DNA of 64,000 nt from JALZUE01 sp051251725. Lineage in GTDB: Bacteria > Pseudomonadota > Gammaproteobacteria > Enterobacterales > Alteromonadaceae. Shown here one piece after another: positions 44,290 to 52,609 of the stretch. The position numbers were made by a program, and so were the translations under genes. The stretch spans positions 62,001 to 126,000 of the forward strand of contig JBPOFN010000004.1 of the NCBI GenBank assembly GCA_051251725.1, given 5' to 3'. The stretch's first letter is position 1; every line of letters begins with the position of its first letter. The notes under the pieces were generated by a model, which had not been told where the DNA came from, made no database searches, and saw only the letters and a program-made list of their open reading frames with translations.

Positions 44290-44649
44290 ATGAGTTTTAT
44301 TAAATCCTTGTTCATTGCCATTGTGATTACGCTTATACTCACCTATGCCATTGGCGCCGGTGCGCTTGACTTTGTTGGCGTTGATTTTTCGTGGAATGAC
44401 AGTACGGAAGTTGCTTTAGAAAACCTGAATCATTCAGGGCTAGTCACTATGGTTGGCATATTCGGCTTGGTTTTTGTACTGTTGCTGAGTTTTGGCGTTA
44501 TGATTTTAGTGGTAGGTATTATTCTTATGGTGATGTTATTAGCCTTGATTGGGGTCTTTTGGCCGATAATTCTTGCAGTGTTAGTTTTGTATTTACTTGT
44601 TAAACCGGAGAATAACAAACAAGGTAAAACGATTCATATCATCAGATAA
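44290..44649 (+). CDS. Membrane protein of psp operon, unknown function
   Basis: Protein of 119 residues with three predicted membrane helices (about residues 4-24, 52-75 and 77-105) and a short basic tail (KPENNKQGKTIHIIR). It lies 4 nt after pspC and is certainly in the same operon. No family was recognised. Between helices 1 and 2 is an acidic extracytoplasmic loop (VDFSWNDSTEVALENLNH). It might form part of the membrane stress sensor together with PspC and the small ORF. Confidence 0.7.
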   Translation: MSFIKSLFIAIVITLILTYAIGAGALDFVGVDFSWNDSTEVALENLNHSGLVTMVGIFGLVFVLLLSFGVMILVVGIILMVMLLALIGVFWPIILAVLVLYLLVKPENNKQGKTIHIIR

Positions 44650-44756
44650 TGGATAATAATTTTTAATTTATTAACTTCAGTGCAATAATCAACTAGCAAT
44701 ATAAGTCTGTTATTATTTCGATAACATTTAGATATATAAATGAAAAAGGATAAAAA

Positions 44757-45212
44757 ATGCTTAAATGGGTATTGGCTTTGATGAGCGTGATCAGTTTTTT
44801 CAGTTTGGCTGAAACAATAGCAGTAATCGAAGTAGATAAGGGCTATATTCGAGAAACCATTCCCGGTACTGAAGTAAGCTCTGCTTATATGACTATTTTG
44901 AATAAGTCAGCGCAAAACTTAGCCTTGGTTTCAGTAACAAGCCCTGTCAGTCCTCGGCTTGAATTACATCAGCATTTGATGAGTGAAGGCATGATGAAAA
45001 TGCGTCAAGTCGATGACATTAATATTGATGCTAATAGCGAAGTTGTATTAAAACCCTCAGGTTTTCATATTATGATTTTTTCACTTGCCAGTCGTTTAAA
45101 AGCCGGAGATAAAATTCCTTTAACATTAACGTTTTCAAATAATCATCAACTAGAGATTTTGTTACAAGTTGAAAGCATTAAGAAAAACAAAGAACATCAC
45201 CATCATCATTAA
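44757..45212 (+). CDS. PCu(A)C copper chaperone with C-terminal His tail
   Basis: Periplasmic copper chaperone of 151 residues that delivers Cu(I) to the CuA site of cytochrome oxidase in the family. Signal peptide at about 1-19. The copper-site motif is spread as in PCu(A)C: LELHQHLMSEGMMKMRQV (His and Met ligands) and KPSGFHIMIF. The protein ends in five consecutive histidines after Glu, encoded by mixed CAT and CAC codons, which can add metal capacity. AAAGGA lies 6 nt before the ATG. The following DUF2333 gene starts 12 nt later, suggesting co-transcription. Confidence 0.9.
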   Translation: MLKWVLALMSVISFFSLAETIAVIEVDKGYIRETIPGTEVSSAYMTILNKSAQNLALVSVTSPVSPRLELHQHLMSEGMMKMRQVDDINIDANSEVVLKPSGFHIMIFSLASRLKAGDKIPLTLTFSNNHQLEILLQVESIKKNKEHHHHH

Positions 45213-45224
45213 GGGAATTTGATT

Positions 45225-46217
45225 ATGAAGTCGACATTAAATGCGAGAGCTTTCGGTTTGTTTGCCGTTATATTCTTCCTTATATTTTATGTTATTGGTG
45301 TCTATTGGAGTTTCGAGCCCGAAGCTTTTAATTTACGTGAAACCGTGACACAAGAAGCAACAGCGGAAAACGTTGCGCCAGTCGTTGGTTATACCACCAC
45401 CACTGCTTTAATTAAGGTTGCCGAAACCTTATTAAACAAACCTGGCGGTTATTTATCAAATGACGTGATACCGCCATCGGTATTTTTAGATAATATTCCA
45501 GCTTGGGAATTTGGCGTTTTAGAAATGGTTCGCGACCTATCATTAGTGATGCGACAAGAGTTTAGCCGTTCACAATCACAATCTCTTGAAAATGAATTTT
45601 TAAAAATTGCCCAACCACAATTCAATATTGATAGTACCAGTTGGGCTTTGCCAAGTGCTGAAGGCGAATATCAAAAAGCAATTAAGGCCTTGTATGGTTA
45701 TCGTAAATCGTTAACGGCAATGGACAGTAAAAGTGGCCAATTTTACGCGCGCGCGGATAATTTACGAGATTATTTAAAAGAAGTTGAAAAACGCTTAGGT
45801 AGCTACTCACAGCGATTAAGCGCCAGTGTCGGTCGAGAACAATTGAATATTGATTTAGCTGGTGATAGTGTGGCACAACAGTCGACGTACGCAGCCAGCG
45901 AAATGCACGTGAAAACCAGTTGGTGGAAGCTAGATGATGAATTTTATCAAGCACGTGGTGCCTGTTGGGCGTTGTTGCACTTTTTAAAAGCAGTTGAAAT
46001 TGATTTCAACGAGGTATTAGAAAATAAAAATGCTAAAGTAAGTGTGCAACAAATTATTCGGGAACTTGAAGCGAGCCAACAAGCTATTTGGAGTCCGTTG
46101 ATTCTTAATGGTGATGGTTTTGGTATGTTAGCGAATCATTCGTTAGTGATGGCTAACTATATTTCACGCGCCAATGCAGCATTAATCGATTTAAATGAAT
46201 TATTAAGCCAAGGATAA
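45225..46217 (+). CDS. DUF2333 family protein
   Basis: Protein of 330 residues with one N-terminal membrane helix (about residues 11-30) and a long extracytoplasmic part, predicted helical. The start is the ATG at 45225 with AAGGGA upstream; an in-frame TTG at 45219 is rejected. DUF2333 hallmarks are TLLNKPGGYLSNDVIPP, NIPAWEFGVLEMVRDL and FYARADNLRDYL. The function is unknown. The gene lies between the PCu(A)C chaperone and an outer-membrane protein, only 6 nt before the latter, and is probably co-transcribed with both. Confidence 0.88.
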   Translation: MKSTLNARAFGLFAVIFFLIFYVIGVYWSFEPEAFNLRETVTQEATAENVAPVVGYTTTTALIKVAETLLNKPGGYLSNDVIPPSVFLDNIPAWEFGVLEMVRDLSLVMRQEFSRSQSQSLENEFLKIAQPQFNIDSTSWALPSAEGEYQKAIKALYGYRKSLTAMDSKSGQFYARADNLRDYLKEVEKRLGSYSQRLSASVGREQLNIDLAGDSVAQQSTYAASEMHVKTSWWKLDDEFYQARGACWALLHFLKAVEIDFNEVLENKNAKVSVQQIIRELEASQQAIWSPLILNGDGFGMLANHSLVMANYISRANAALIDLNELLSQG

Positions 46218-46223
46218 AAAAAC

Positions 46224-46970
46224 ATGAAAAAAACAATAATTGCAGCAGGTCTTACTGCCTTGATGGCAACCAGTGCTCAAGCGGATACCTTATTAGGGTT
46301 ATATGTCGGTGGCAGTATTTGGAATGCAGAAGCAAGCGGTTCTTTTGGCCAACAAGGAAGTAGTGAGTCTACTTTTAATTTAGAAGATGAAAAAAATAGC
46401 AATTTTTATGCTGCTTTAGAACATCCTATTCCGTTAATTCCAAACCTTAAATTATCAAGTACAGACCTTACGACCAAAGGTAATGGTACTGTTGACTTTT
46501 CTTTTGGTGGTGCTGATTTTAATGGCGATGTAAATACTGACATCGATTTAAGTTATGTTGATTACACCTTATATTATGAAATTTTTGATAATGATTTATT
46601 ATCGATAGATGTTGGTATTACCGGTCGTAATTTCGACGGCGAAATTATGGTTAGTGATAGCAGCGACCCAAGTAATAATGGTAGTTTAGATGTCTCAGGT
46701 GTGGTGCCTATGGTTTATCTTTCAACTGTTGTTGGCTTGCCTTTTACGGGTTTTAATGTTTTTGCCGAAGGTAATTTATTATCGTTTGATGACCATACTC
46801 TTTACGACTATCAAGCCGGTATCAGTTATGAGGTTTTAGATAATATTGCGGTCGACTTTAATATTAACTTAGGTTACCGCGCGACCAAATTAGAGCTTTC
46901 TGATTTAGATGATTTAAATACCAACCTTGATTTTAAAGGTTTGTTCTTAGGCGCTGAACTACACTTCTAA
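46224..46970 (+). CDS. TIGR04219-type outer-membrane beta-barrel protein
   Basis: Outer-membrane protein of 248 residues. A clean signal peptide (AQA-DTL at about residue 20) is followed by LLGLYVGGSIWNAEASGSFG, the family opening, and by many amphipathic beta strands. The terminal residue is phenylalanine (GAELHF), the BAM-recognised C-terminal signature. It likely forms an 8-10 stranded barrel, with an Asp-rich loop (about 120-145). Function unknown. It ends a three-gene unit with the copper chaperone and DUF2333 and is followed by a strong terminator. Confidence 0.85.
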   Translation: MKKTIIAAGLTALMATSAQADTLLGLYVGGSIWNAEASGSFGQQGSSESTFNLEDEKNSNFYAALEHPIPLIPNLKLSSTDLTTKGNGTVDFSFGGADFNGDVNTDIDLSYVDYTLYYEIFDNDLLSIDVGITGRNFDGEIMVSDSSDPSNNGSLDVSGVVPMVYLSTVVGLPFTGFNVFAEGNLLSFDDHTLYDYQAGISYEVLDNIAVDFNINLGYRATKLELSDLDDLNTNLDFKGLFLGAELHF

Positions 46971-46990
46971 TCTTGGAGTTAAAATAAATA

Positions 46991-47027
46991 AAAAAAGCCG
47001 TTATGTTTATCGCATAACGGCTTTTTT
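46991..47027. terminator. Strong bidirectional intrinsic terminator
   Basis: Arms AAAAAAGCCGTTATG and CATAACGGCTTTTTT around a 7-nt loop, 20 nt after the outer-membrane gene. A/T tracts on both sides also serve the convergent GNAT/C39 gene. Confidence 0.92.
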
Positions 47028-47125
47028 GTTGGTGTTCAATGCTAATTTTTGAGTTAAGCATTAGCGTTAATATGAGTTACGAATTATTAAGTTCTACTTA
47101 ACCATAACCATAACTATGAACAGGT

Positions 47126-48244
47126 TTATTCAGCTCGCGCTATCGTGACGGCTGCTCGTAAACGCTGGCTGCCAAAAGAAGCCATTTTATCAAAGTCTTC
47201 AAAAGCAATCGGCACATATTGGCAATCAATGGCCATTTGAAGGGTTTCATCCAGATCAGGGTCGTGAACAAATAAACAGCGTTCATCAATACCAGTAACT
47301 ACCACCCAATGGGGCGATTTTTTACCATCAAGGCGATAAGTGCTGACCAAAATAAGTACCGCTTCGCCGCGCTCTAAACAGGCTCTGATATCATCAAATG
47401 AAATAGCTTGCTGGCATAACTCGACTTGAGCTTGCTGACATTGAGCTAACATCTGCTGATGAACAACCGACATAATATGTTTTTTATGCTCACTTCTTAC
47501 GCCATCAACAAACAAAGGCTGCTCGGTATTAAGCCATACTGAGCTGTTAAAACCTCGGCGCTGCGCTGATAAAGCCAGACCAAAAGGATGACAACCGCCA
47601 TGACCTGAAGTCATAAATATCGTGGTTGCTTCACGCCATAAATCCAACTCTAATTCAAGCGAGCAAGTTAAGCTTTCATCCAAACTTGCCATCGCCATCA
47701 TTAGCGACGTAGGGCCACAGGTAAATTCGGTATTTTGACTTAACCAAGGGGTTAATTTTTTTATGCCTTTATCGCCCATTAGTCTAATGCGTTTTTGCAT
47801 CCGCAAGGCATCACTATGATCTTCATAATAATCGGCATATTCGCCAAACACTCGATAACCACAAGCGTTATATAAGGCAATAGCAGCGGTATTTTTTTTC
47901 GCGACTTCTAAACGCAAATAATGACGTTCATCAGCGGCAGCCTGTTTTTCACTATGGCTAAGTAGCTGTTTAGCAATTCCTAAACCGCGCGCAATTGGCG
48001 CTATTGCTAGCGAATATAAACGCGCTAAACGTGTGCCTTGATGTTTTAATACCAAGGCATAACCAAGTAAGTCACCCGTTTGAGACTTAGCTAACCATAA
48101 ATCGCTATGGCGCGATAAAATATGATGGCGAAAGCTGCGCTTGCTCATTTGATCATAATCAAAACAAGCTTGCTCTAAGCTCACTAAATCATTGAGCTCA
48201 GCGACACCTGCTGGCGAGAAGGTGACCTTGCTATCGTCTGACAT
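47126..48244 (-). CDS. GNAT acetyltransferase fused to C39-like peptidase domain
   Basis: Two-domain protein of 372 residues. Residues 1-150 form a GNAT fold (LARLYSLAIAPIARGLGIAKQLL, the acetyl-CoA loop, and LEVAKKNTAAIALYNACGYR), similar to RimI. Residues 165-372 form a papain-like C39 domain with putative catalytic Cys in TEFTCGPTSLMMAM, His in SPHWVVVTG and Asp in FVHDPDLDE. Both active sites appear intact. No signal peptide, so the protein is cytoplasmic. It lies 52 nt downstream of an RLAN-RimK ATP-grasp gene on the same strand; this association is recurrent in gammaproteobacteria but no reaction has been assigned, to my knowledge. It might act on a peptide tail added by the ligase. Confidence 0.88.
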   Translation of the reverse strand: MSDDSKVTFSPAGVAELNDLVSLEQACFDYDQMSKRSFRHHILSRHSDLWLAKSQTGDLLGYALVLKHQGTRLARLYSLAIAPIARGLGIAKQLLSHSEKQAAADERHYLRLEVAKKNTAAIALYNACGYRVFGEYADYYEDHSDALRMQKRIRLMGDKGIKKLTPWLSQNTEFTCGPTSLMMAMASLDESLTCSLELELDLWREATTIFMTSGHGGCHPFGLALSAQRRGFNSSVWLNTEQPLFVDGVRSEHKKHIMSVVHQQMLAQCQQAQVELCQQAISFDDIRACLERGEAVLILVSTYRLDGKKSPHWVVVTGIDERCLFVHDPDLDETLQMAIDCQYVPIAFEDFDKMASFGSQRLRAAVTIARAE

Positions 48245-48296
48245 TAGCCGCTCGATAAAAGCTGAAAATAAAGGTCTAAATTGACGGCTTGAGTCA

Positions 48297-49736
48297 TTAT
48301 TGTCCCCTTAGTTCAAAACGTCTTAAAAACTCCGACATTACCTGCATATAAAGCTCTTCACCTAAATAAGCATCTTCAATACCGCGATCAATATTCGGAT
48401 TGTCATTCACTTCTAAAACATAAGCCGCGCCATCGACTTCTTTAATATCAATGCCATACAAACCATTACCAACAACTGATGCTGCTTTTAATGCGGCTTG
48501 CAAAACATGTCGAGGCACTTCAAAGGTAGCGAGCGTATCAAAACCACCAGAAAAATTACGTGATGAACCATGGTTATAAATCTGCCAATGATTCCTTGCC
48601 ATATAATAACGACAAGCATAGATAGCACGGCCATTTAGCACGCCAATGCGCCAGTCGTAGTCAGTAAATAAATACTCTTGTGCAAGTACAAGCGCAGACT
48701 CTTGCAAAATTTCAATGATCAGTTTTTCAAGTTCAGCCCGTGATTTAACCTTAAAAACCCCTTTGGAAAATGCGCTTTCAGGCACTTTTAGAACCATAGG
48801 ATAGGTGAAAATTGCTTCTAAGCGATCTAAGGTTTCTGGCGAACTGTCAGTAATAAACTCGGTTTTTAAGCTTGGCACTTTTTGGTAATTAAAAGCATCG
48901 TGTAAAAACACTTTATTACAGCAGCGTAAAATAGAATTAGCATCATCAATCACTACTATGCCTTGCTCTTCCGCTTGATAGGCTAAGCGATAAGTATGGT
49001 GATTAATCGCTGTGGTTTCGCGAATAAATAAGCCATCAAACTGATTTAAATTCACTAATTCATCGGCAGTCACTATTTGTGCTCGAATACCTAATTTTGC
49101 CCCTGCTTTAACAAATCGCTCAAGTGCGCCTTTGTTACTTGGCGGAACTTGTTCGGTTGGATCGACTAAAATAGCTAAGTCCCAGCGGTATTTTTTATTA
49201 CTACGCTGATTACGATAAGCCGTACGTGAGCTTTGTTCAATAATCGCTAAACAGCTTTCTAAGTGCTCTTTTGGTACTTGATTCAAACTTGCTCGCGCTA
49301 CTTTTACCCGTAAACCTTTGCTGTTTGGCATTAAGGTGACGGTTAATAATGGCGCCGGTAATTCATGAAAAACTCGTTGCGCGATAGCTTTATAGTCACC
49401 GCCAACGACGACGCCCATGCAAACTAACAGCGTAACTTCACCCGCCGCTACGTGCTCAGTAAGGATCGTTTCACCTTCAAACCATAAAAAGGCGCCTTCT
49501 GCTCGTAGGGCATTAATAGTTTTAACACTCGGAAACACCGAATGACCACGCGCTTCAGCTAATAAAGAGCAGTAATAACCTTGGCTTAAATAACGCTCGG
49601 TATCACATAAGTTAATAATGCGCGTTTTCGGCTCATTTTTTTTCGGGTAATCGCGTAAATAGTCGTTAAAGCTAGTCACGCCAATCGAGTTGGTTAATAA
49701 GGTTTCGTCATCAACAACAAAAATAGTATTGAACAT
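48297..49736 (-). CDS. RimK-family ATP-grasp ligase with RLAN domain
   Basis: Protein of 479 residues. The N-terminal 150 or so residues match the RimK-like ATP-grasp N-terminal (RLAN) domain: TRIINLCDTERYLSQGYYCSLLAEARGHSVFPSV. A linker and a complete ATP-grasp domain follow (about 275-470), with PMVLKVPESAFSKGVFKV, the adenine-loop ALVLAQEYLF, RIGVLNGRAIYACRY and the metal-binding VLEVNDNPNIDRG. RimK-type enzymes ligate amino acids, typically glutamate, onto protein or peptide carboxylates. The paired GNAT/C39 gene follows. Substrate unknown. It probably initiates this two-gene operon. Confidence 0.9.
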   Translation of the reverse strand: MFNTIFVVDDETLLTNSIGVTSFNDYLRDYPKKNEPKTRIINLCDTERYLSQGYYCSLLAEARGHSVFPSVKTINALRAEGAFLWFEGETILTEHVAAGEVTLLVCMGVVVGGDYKAIAQRVFHELPAPLLTVTLMPNSKGLRVKVARASLNQVPKEHLESCLAIIEQSSRTAYRNQRSNKKYRWDLAILVDPTEQVPPSNKGALERFVKAGAKLGIRAQIVTADELVNLNQFDGLFIRETTAINHHTYRLAYQAEEQGIVVIDDANSILRCCNKVFLHDAFNYQKVPSLKTEFITDSSPETLDRLEAIFTYPMVLKVPESAFSKGVFKVKSRAELEKLIIEILQESALVLAQEYLFTDYDWRIGVLNGRAIYACRYYMARNHWQIYNHGSSRNFSGGFDTLATFEVPRHVLQAALKAASVVGNGLYGIDIKEVDGAAYVLEVNDNPNIDRGIEDAYLGEELYMQVMSEFLRRFELRGQ

Positions 49737-49912
49737 TCAGTCAATCCATAAGGTGGTGATGCTTGAGCACATCAGGGACTGACGGGGTGGGCACCCCACA
49801 GATAAATATAGGGTTTAAAACAAGCTGATTTTTCGCTTTAAATAGTCGTTTGTCAAATACTATTTATCACGAATTTTACTTTTCTTCTTGGCTTAAGTCT
49901 CGGTGAATTAAA

Positions 49913-49963
49913 GGGCGATAAAAATAGCTAGAATAACCCAGCTGGTTATCAATTTTATCACCC
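49913..49963 (-). terminator. Long nested hairpin after olsF
   Basis: Outer arms GGGCGATAAAAAT (49913-49925) and ATTTTATCACCC (49952-49963) enclose an inner stem ATAACC/GGTTAT, with minor mismatches. It lies 26 nt after the olsF stop codon on the minus strand and is followed by a T-rich stretch. Probable terminator, or structured 3' end. Confidence 0.55.
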
Positions 49964-49988
49964 GATTTAACGCCAAATTAATGCCTAG

Positions 49989-51707
49989 TTAGCTCGGTGT
50001 TTCACCCAAATATCGAGCGCGTTTCTTTTCGGTAAATTTAGTGATGTCGACCAACACTAAACCATCTAAACAGTCTTGAAATTCAGGGTCGGTACCAAAG
50101 GCTAAAAACTGTACGCCGCCAGGTTGGCACAACTCGCTGTATTGTTTGTATAAAGTCGGCACACTTACGCCCATATTGGCTAATAGGTGTTTTAGTTGCA
50201 CAAAGTCAGCTTTGTAATCATCGCCGCTAAAGCTGGCTTTTAAGATCGCAATATCAGGTTGTTGATATTGATAAGGCTGATTAGATTCAGCAACTTTGGT
50301 AGTGTAACCAAAGTATAAATTATAAAAATAAACCATTAAATCTTTGGCCGCCGCGGGGTAACTGTCGGAAATACTGACAGGACCAAATAAATAACGAAAC
50401 TGCGGATTAACCTTTAAAAAAGCGCCAATGCCAAACCATAAATAGTCTAGGCTGCGTTTACCCCAATATTTTGGCTGGACAAAACTGCGGCCTAACTCTA
50501 AACCTTGCGCTAAATAGGTATTCATTTCGCCTTCATATTTAAATAAGGTTTCAGTGTAGAGCGCATCTTTACCTTGGCTGGCAATGACCTTTTTAGTATC
50601 GGCAAAACGGTAGGCGCCAATAATTTCTAGCTCTTCTTTATCCCATAAAATTAAGTGGTGATAATAAGCGTCGTATTTATCGATATCTCTTTTTTTTCCT
50701 GTGCCTTCACCAACCGCTCTAAAAGCAACTTCTCTTAAACGACCTATTTCCCGTAAAATGGGTGAGCTTTCATCATAGTTATAAAGGTAAATATCTTTAC
50801 CGTCATTGGTACTACCTAAGTGCTGACATTGGTTTAGCGCTTTTTTTAGTGTTTGTCTTTGCTCAGGAAAGGCAATAGCTGATTGCGTTTTAAAGATGCC
50901 GGTTTTATTGTGCGCGATACGATATAAATGTTTATGAAAAAGCTTAACTTTGGTTTTAGTTGGCAGATTGTCATTGGCATAATTTTCATAAGGTATACCT
51001 TCACCAATACGCAAGGCGACGGTTTTTTTCTTTTGTTTAAACATTTCCCGCATTAGCAGTAGGGTTGCTAAGGGTTTGTAAATCATCGAGGCAGAATAAA
51101 ACATTGCAGAGTTTTTACCGTCAACAAAAATAGGCACTATGGGGGATTTTGTCGCTTTCGCCATACGATAAAAGCCGCTGTGCCATTGTCCGTCTTTTAC
51201 GCCGTTGGGTTTTAAACGAGAGACTTCCCCGGCCGGAAAAATAATCACCGCGCCATCGTTATTTAAATAGCTGTAAATATTGTTGAGATTTTCTTTTGGG
51301 GTATTGCCTTTCATATTGTTGACAGGCAATAGGCTTTTTTCTAATGGTTTAATGGTCATTAATAAGTCGTTAGCAATAGCTTTAACGTCTGGACGAATAT
51401 CACTAACAAACTTTAATAAAGCCAAACCGTCTAATGAACCGATAGGGTGATTGGCAATGATCACCACGCGACCAGCAGCAGGAATACGTGACTTTTCTTT
51501 ATCTAAAACCGAGTAGCTAAAGTCAAAATATTCAAGTACCTGTTCAATAAAGTCAACACCTTCTAAGTGCGGGTATTGCTCGGCGAAGCTTTGGCATTCT
51601 TTTTCATGTAATAAAAACTTTAAAATTGAACTAACCGGTTTAAATAACAGTTTGTTATTTTTGATCTTAGGTAGTTGCTCTTCAATGACTTGATCGGTCG
51701 TGAACAT
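49989..51707 (-). CDS. olsF: OlsF-type bifunctional ornithine lipid synthase
   Basis: Fusion protein of 572 residues. The N-terminal half is a PlsC-like acyltransferase (H87 and D93 in ANHPIGSLDG, then IFPAGEVSRL), expected to add the second acyl chain. The C-terminal half (about 285-500) is an OlsB-like acyl-ACP-dependent N-acyltransferase with LREIGRLREVAFR, LELGRSFVQPKYWGKRSLDYLW and FGPVSISDSYP. This domain order is that of OlsF, which makes phosphorus-free ornithine lipids in Serratia and Flavobacteria. A Pho-box-like direct repeat upstream fits phosphate-starvation induction. An alternative is a hemolysin-annotated acyltransferase of unknown acceptor. Confidence 0.82.
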   Translation of the reverse strand: MFTTDQVIEEQLPKIKNNKLLFKPVSSILKFLLHEKECQSFAEQYPHLEGVDFIEQVLEYFDFSYSVLDKEKSRIPAAGRVVIIANHPIGSLDGLALLKFVSDIRPDVKAIANDLLMTIKPLEKSLLPVNNMKGNTPKENLNNIYSYLNNDGAVIIFPAGEVSRLKPNGVKDGQWHSGFYRMAKATKSPIVPIFVDGKNSAMFYSASMIYKPLATLLLMREMFKQKKKTVALRIGEGIPYENYANDNLPTKTKVKLFHKHLYRIAHNKTGIFKTQSAIAFPEQRQTLKKALNQCQHLGSTNDGKDIYLYNYDESSPILREIGRLREVAFRAVGEGTGKKRDIDKYDAYYHHLILWDKEELEIIGAYRFADTKKVIASQGKDALYTETLFKYEGEMNTYLAQGLELGRSFVQPKYWGKRSLDYLWFGIGAFLKVNPQFRYLFGPVSISDSYPAAAKDLMVYFYNLYFGYTTKVAESNQPYQYQQPDIAILKASFSGDDYKADFVQLKHLLANMGVSVPTLYKQYSELCQPGGVQFLAFGTDPEFQDCLDGLVLVDITKFTEKKRARYLGETPS

Positions 51708-51775
51708 AGTTTGTCGCTAATTGTTAATTTCAATTAACTGCTACGTTAAAAGATCTATGCGACTTTTTTTTTGCA

Positions 51776-51797
51776 CTTTTATGCCACTTTTATGACA
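51776..51797 (-). promoter_or_regulatory. Pho-box-like direct repeat before olsF
   Basis: Minus-strand TGTCATAAAAG (51797-51787) is followed immediately by TGGCATAAAAG (51786-51776), then TGCA. An 11-bp repeat opening with TGTCAT is the hallmark of PhoB binding sites. It sits about 70 nt upstream of the olsF ATG, just beyond the stop codon of the preceding gene. Confidence 0.68.
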
Positions 51798-51814
51798 TTC
51801 ATCGCAGTGCGCTT

Positions 51815-52609
51815 TTATGCCGCATTTTTACTGAGTTGGCCGCTACTGTTCACTAACGCCAATTTTACCGTTAGCTCACACCAATGAACCAATTCTAATT
51901 GACCACTGGTGGTTTCTACTAACGCGGTACAGCTTTCAATCCAGTCGCCGTCATTGCAATAAATAATGTCATCAATACAGTCAATTTCAGGGTGATGAAT
52001 ATGGCCACAAACAATACCGTCATAGCCGAGTTTTTTTGCTTCTTTAACGGCAGCATTTTTATAACGTGAGATCGCTTCTTTGGCTTTGGGGACTTTGGAT
52101 TTTATGTGCGCCGCCAGTGACCAATAATGATAGCCAAAACGGCGACGAATGCGGTTAAGGTGTCGATTCATAAATAATAAAAAGTCATATAAAGTGTCGC
52201 CGAGCTTAGCGGAAAAACGACTCAAACAAACTTCCCCATCAAAATCATCGCCGTGTAAAAGCAATAATTTTTTACCGCCTTGGGTGGTATGAACATAGCG
52301 TTTGCAGACTTCAATATCGTTAAACTTTTCACCCCAATAAGATTTTAAGTCTTCGTCATGATTACCAGGGATATAAATGACTTTTGTGCCATTACGTGAC
52401 TTTTCAATCAATAAACTTAACACCGCATTATGACTTGCAGGCCAATGGAATTGCTTTTTTAGTGACCAAATATCAATAATGTCGCCAATTAAATAAATGG
52501 TTTTTGCTTGGTTGTTATTCAAAAAATCAATTAAATATTCAGCTTTACAATCTTTATAACCTAAATGAATATCTGATAAGAACAACGCGTTATAGTTATT
52601 GTTAGCCAT
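51815..52609 (-). CDS. LpxH-like metallophosphoesterase (UDP-2,3-diacylglucosamine diphosphatase family)
   Basis: Calcineurin-like phosphoesterase of 264 residues. Metal ligands occur in the standard order: DIHLG near residue 14, GDIID near 43, GNHDE near 79, LLLHGDDFD near 117 and CGHIHHPEI near 205. The family is annotated as UDP-2,3-diacylglucosamine diphosphatase, but this branch carries an insert of basic residues (HLNRIRRRFGYHYWS) unlike canonical LpxH, so a different lipid or nucleotide substrate is possible. It lies 107 nt upstream of olsF on the same strand. A TGTCAC-TTCG-GTGACA hairpin occurs in its upstream region (52659-52674). Confidence 0.8.
   Translation of the reverse strand: MANNNYNALFLSDIHLGYKDCKAEYLIDFLNNNQAKTIYLIGDIIDIWSLKKQFHWPASHNAVLSLLIEKSRNGTKVIYIPGNHDEDLKSYWGEKFNDIEVCKRYVHTTQGGKKLLLLHGDDFDGEVCLSRFSAKLGDTLYDFLLFMNRHLNRIRRRFGYHYWSLAAHIKSKVPKAKEAISRYKNAAVKEAKKLGYDGIVCGHIHHPEIDCIDDIIYCNDGDWIESCTALVETTSGQLELVHWCELTVKLALVNSSGQLSKNAA

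Noticed and set aside
45190..45212. His-tag-like codons as vector contamination
   Set aside because: Mixed CAT/CAC codons, no vector sequence, and the next native gene follows 12 nt later.
47126..49736. Bacteriocin or lanthipeptide biosynthetic cluster
   Set aside because: The C39 domain is fused to GNAT rather than to an ABC transporter, and no precursor peptide or immunity gene is visible.
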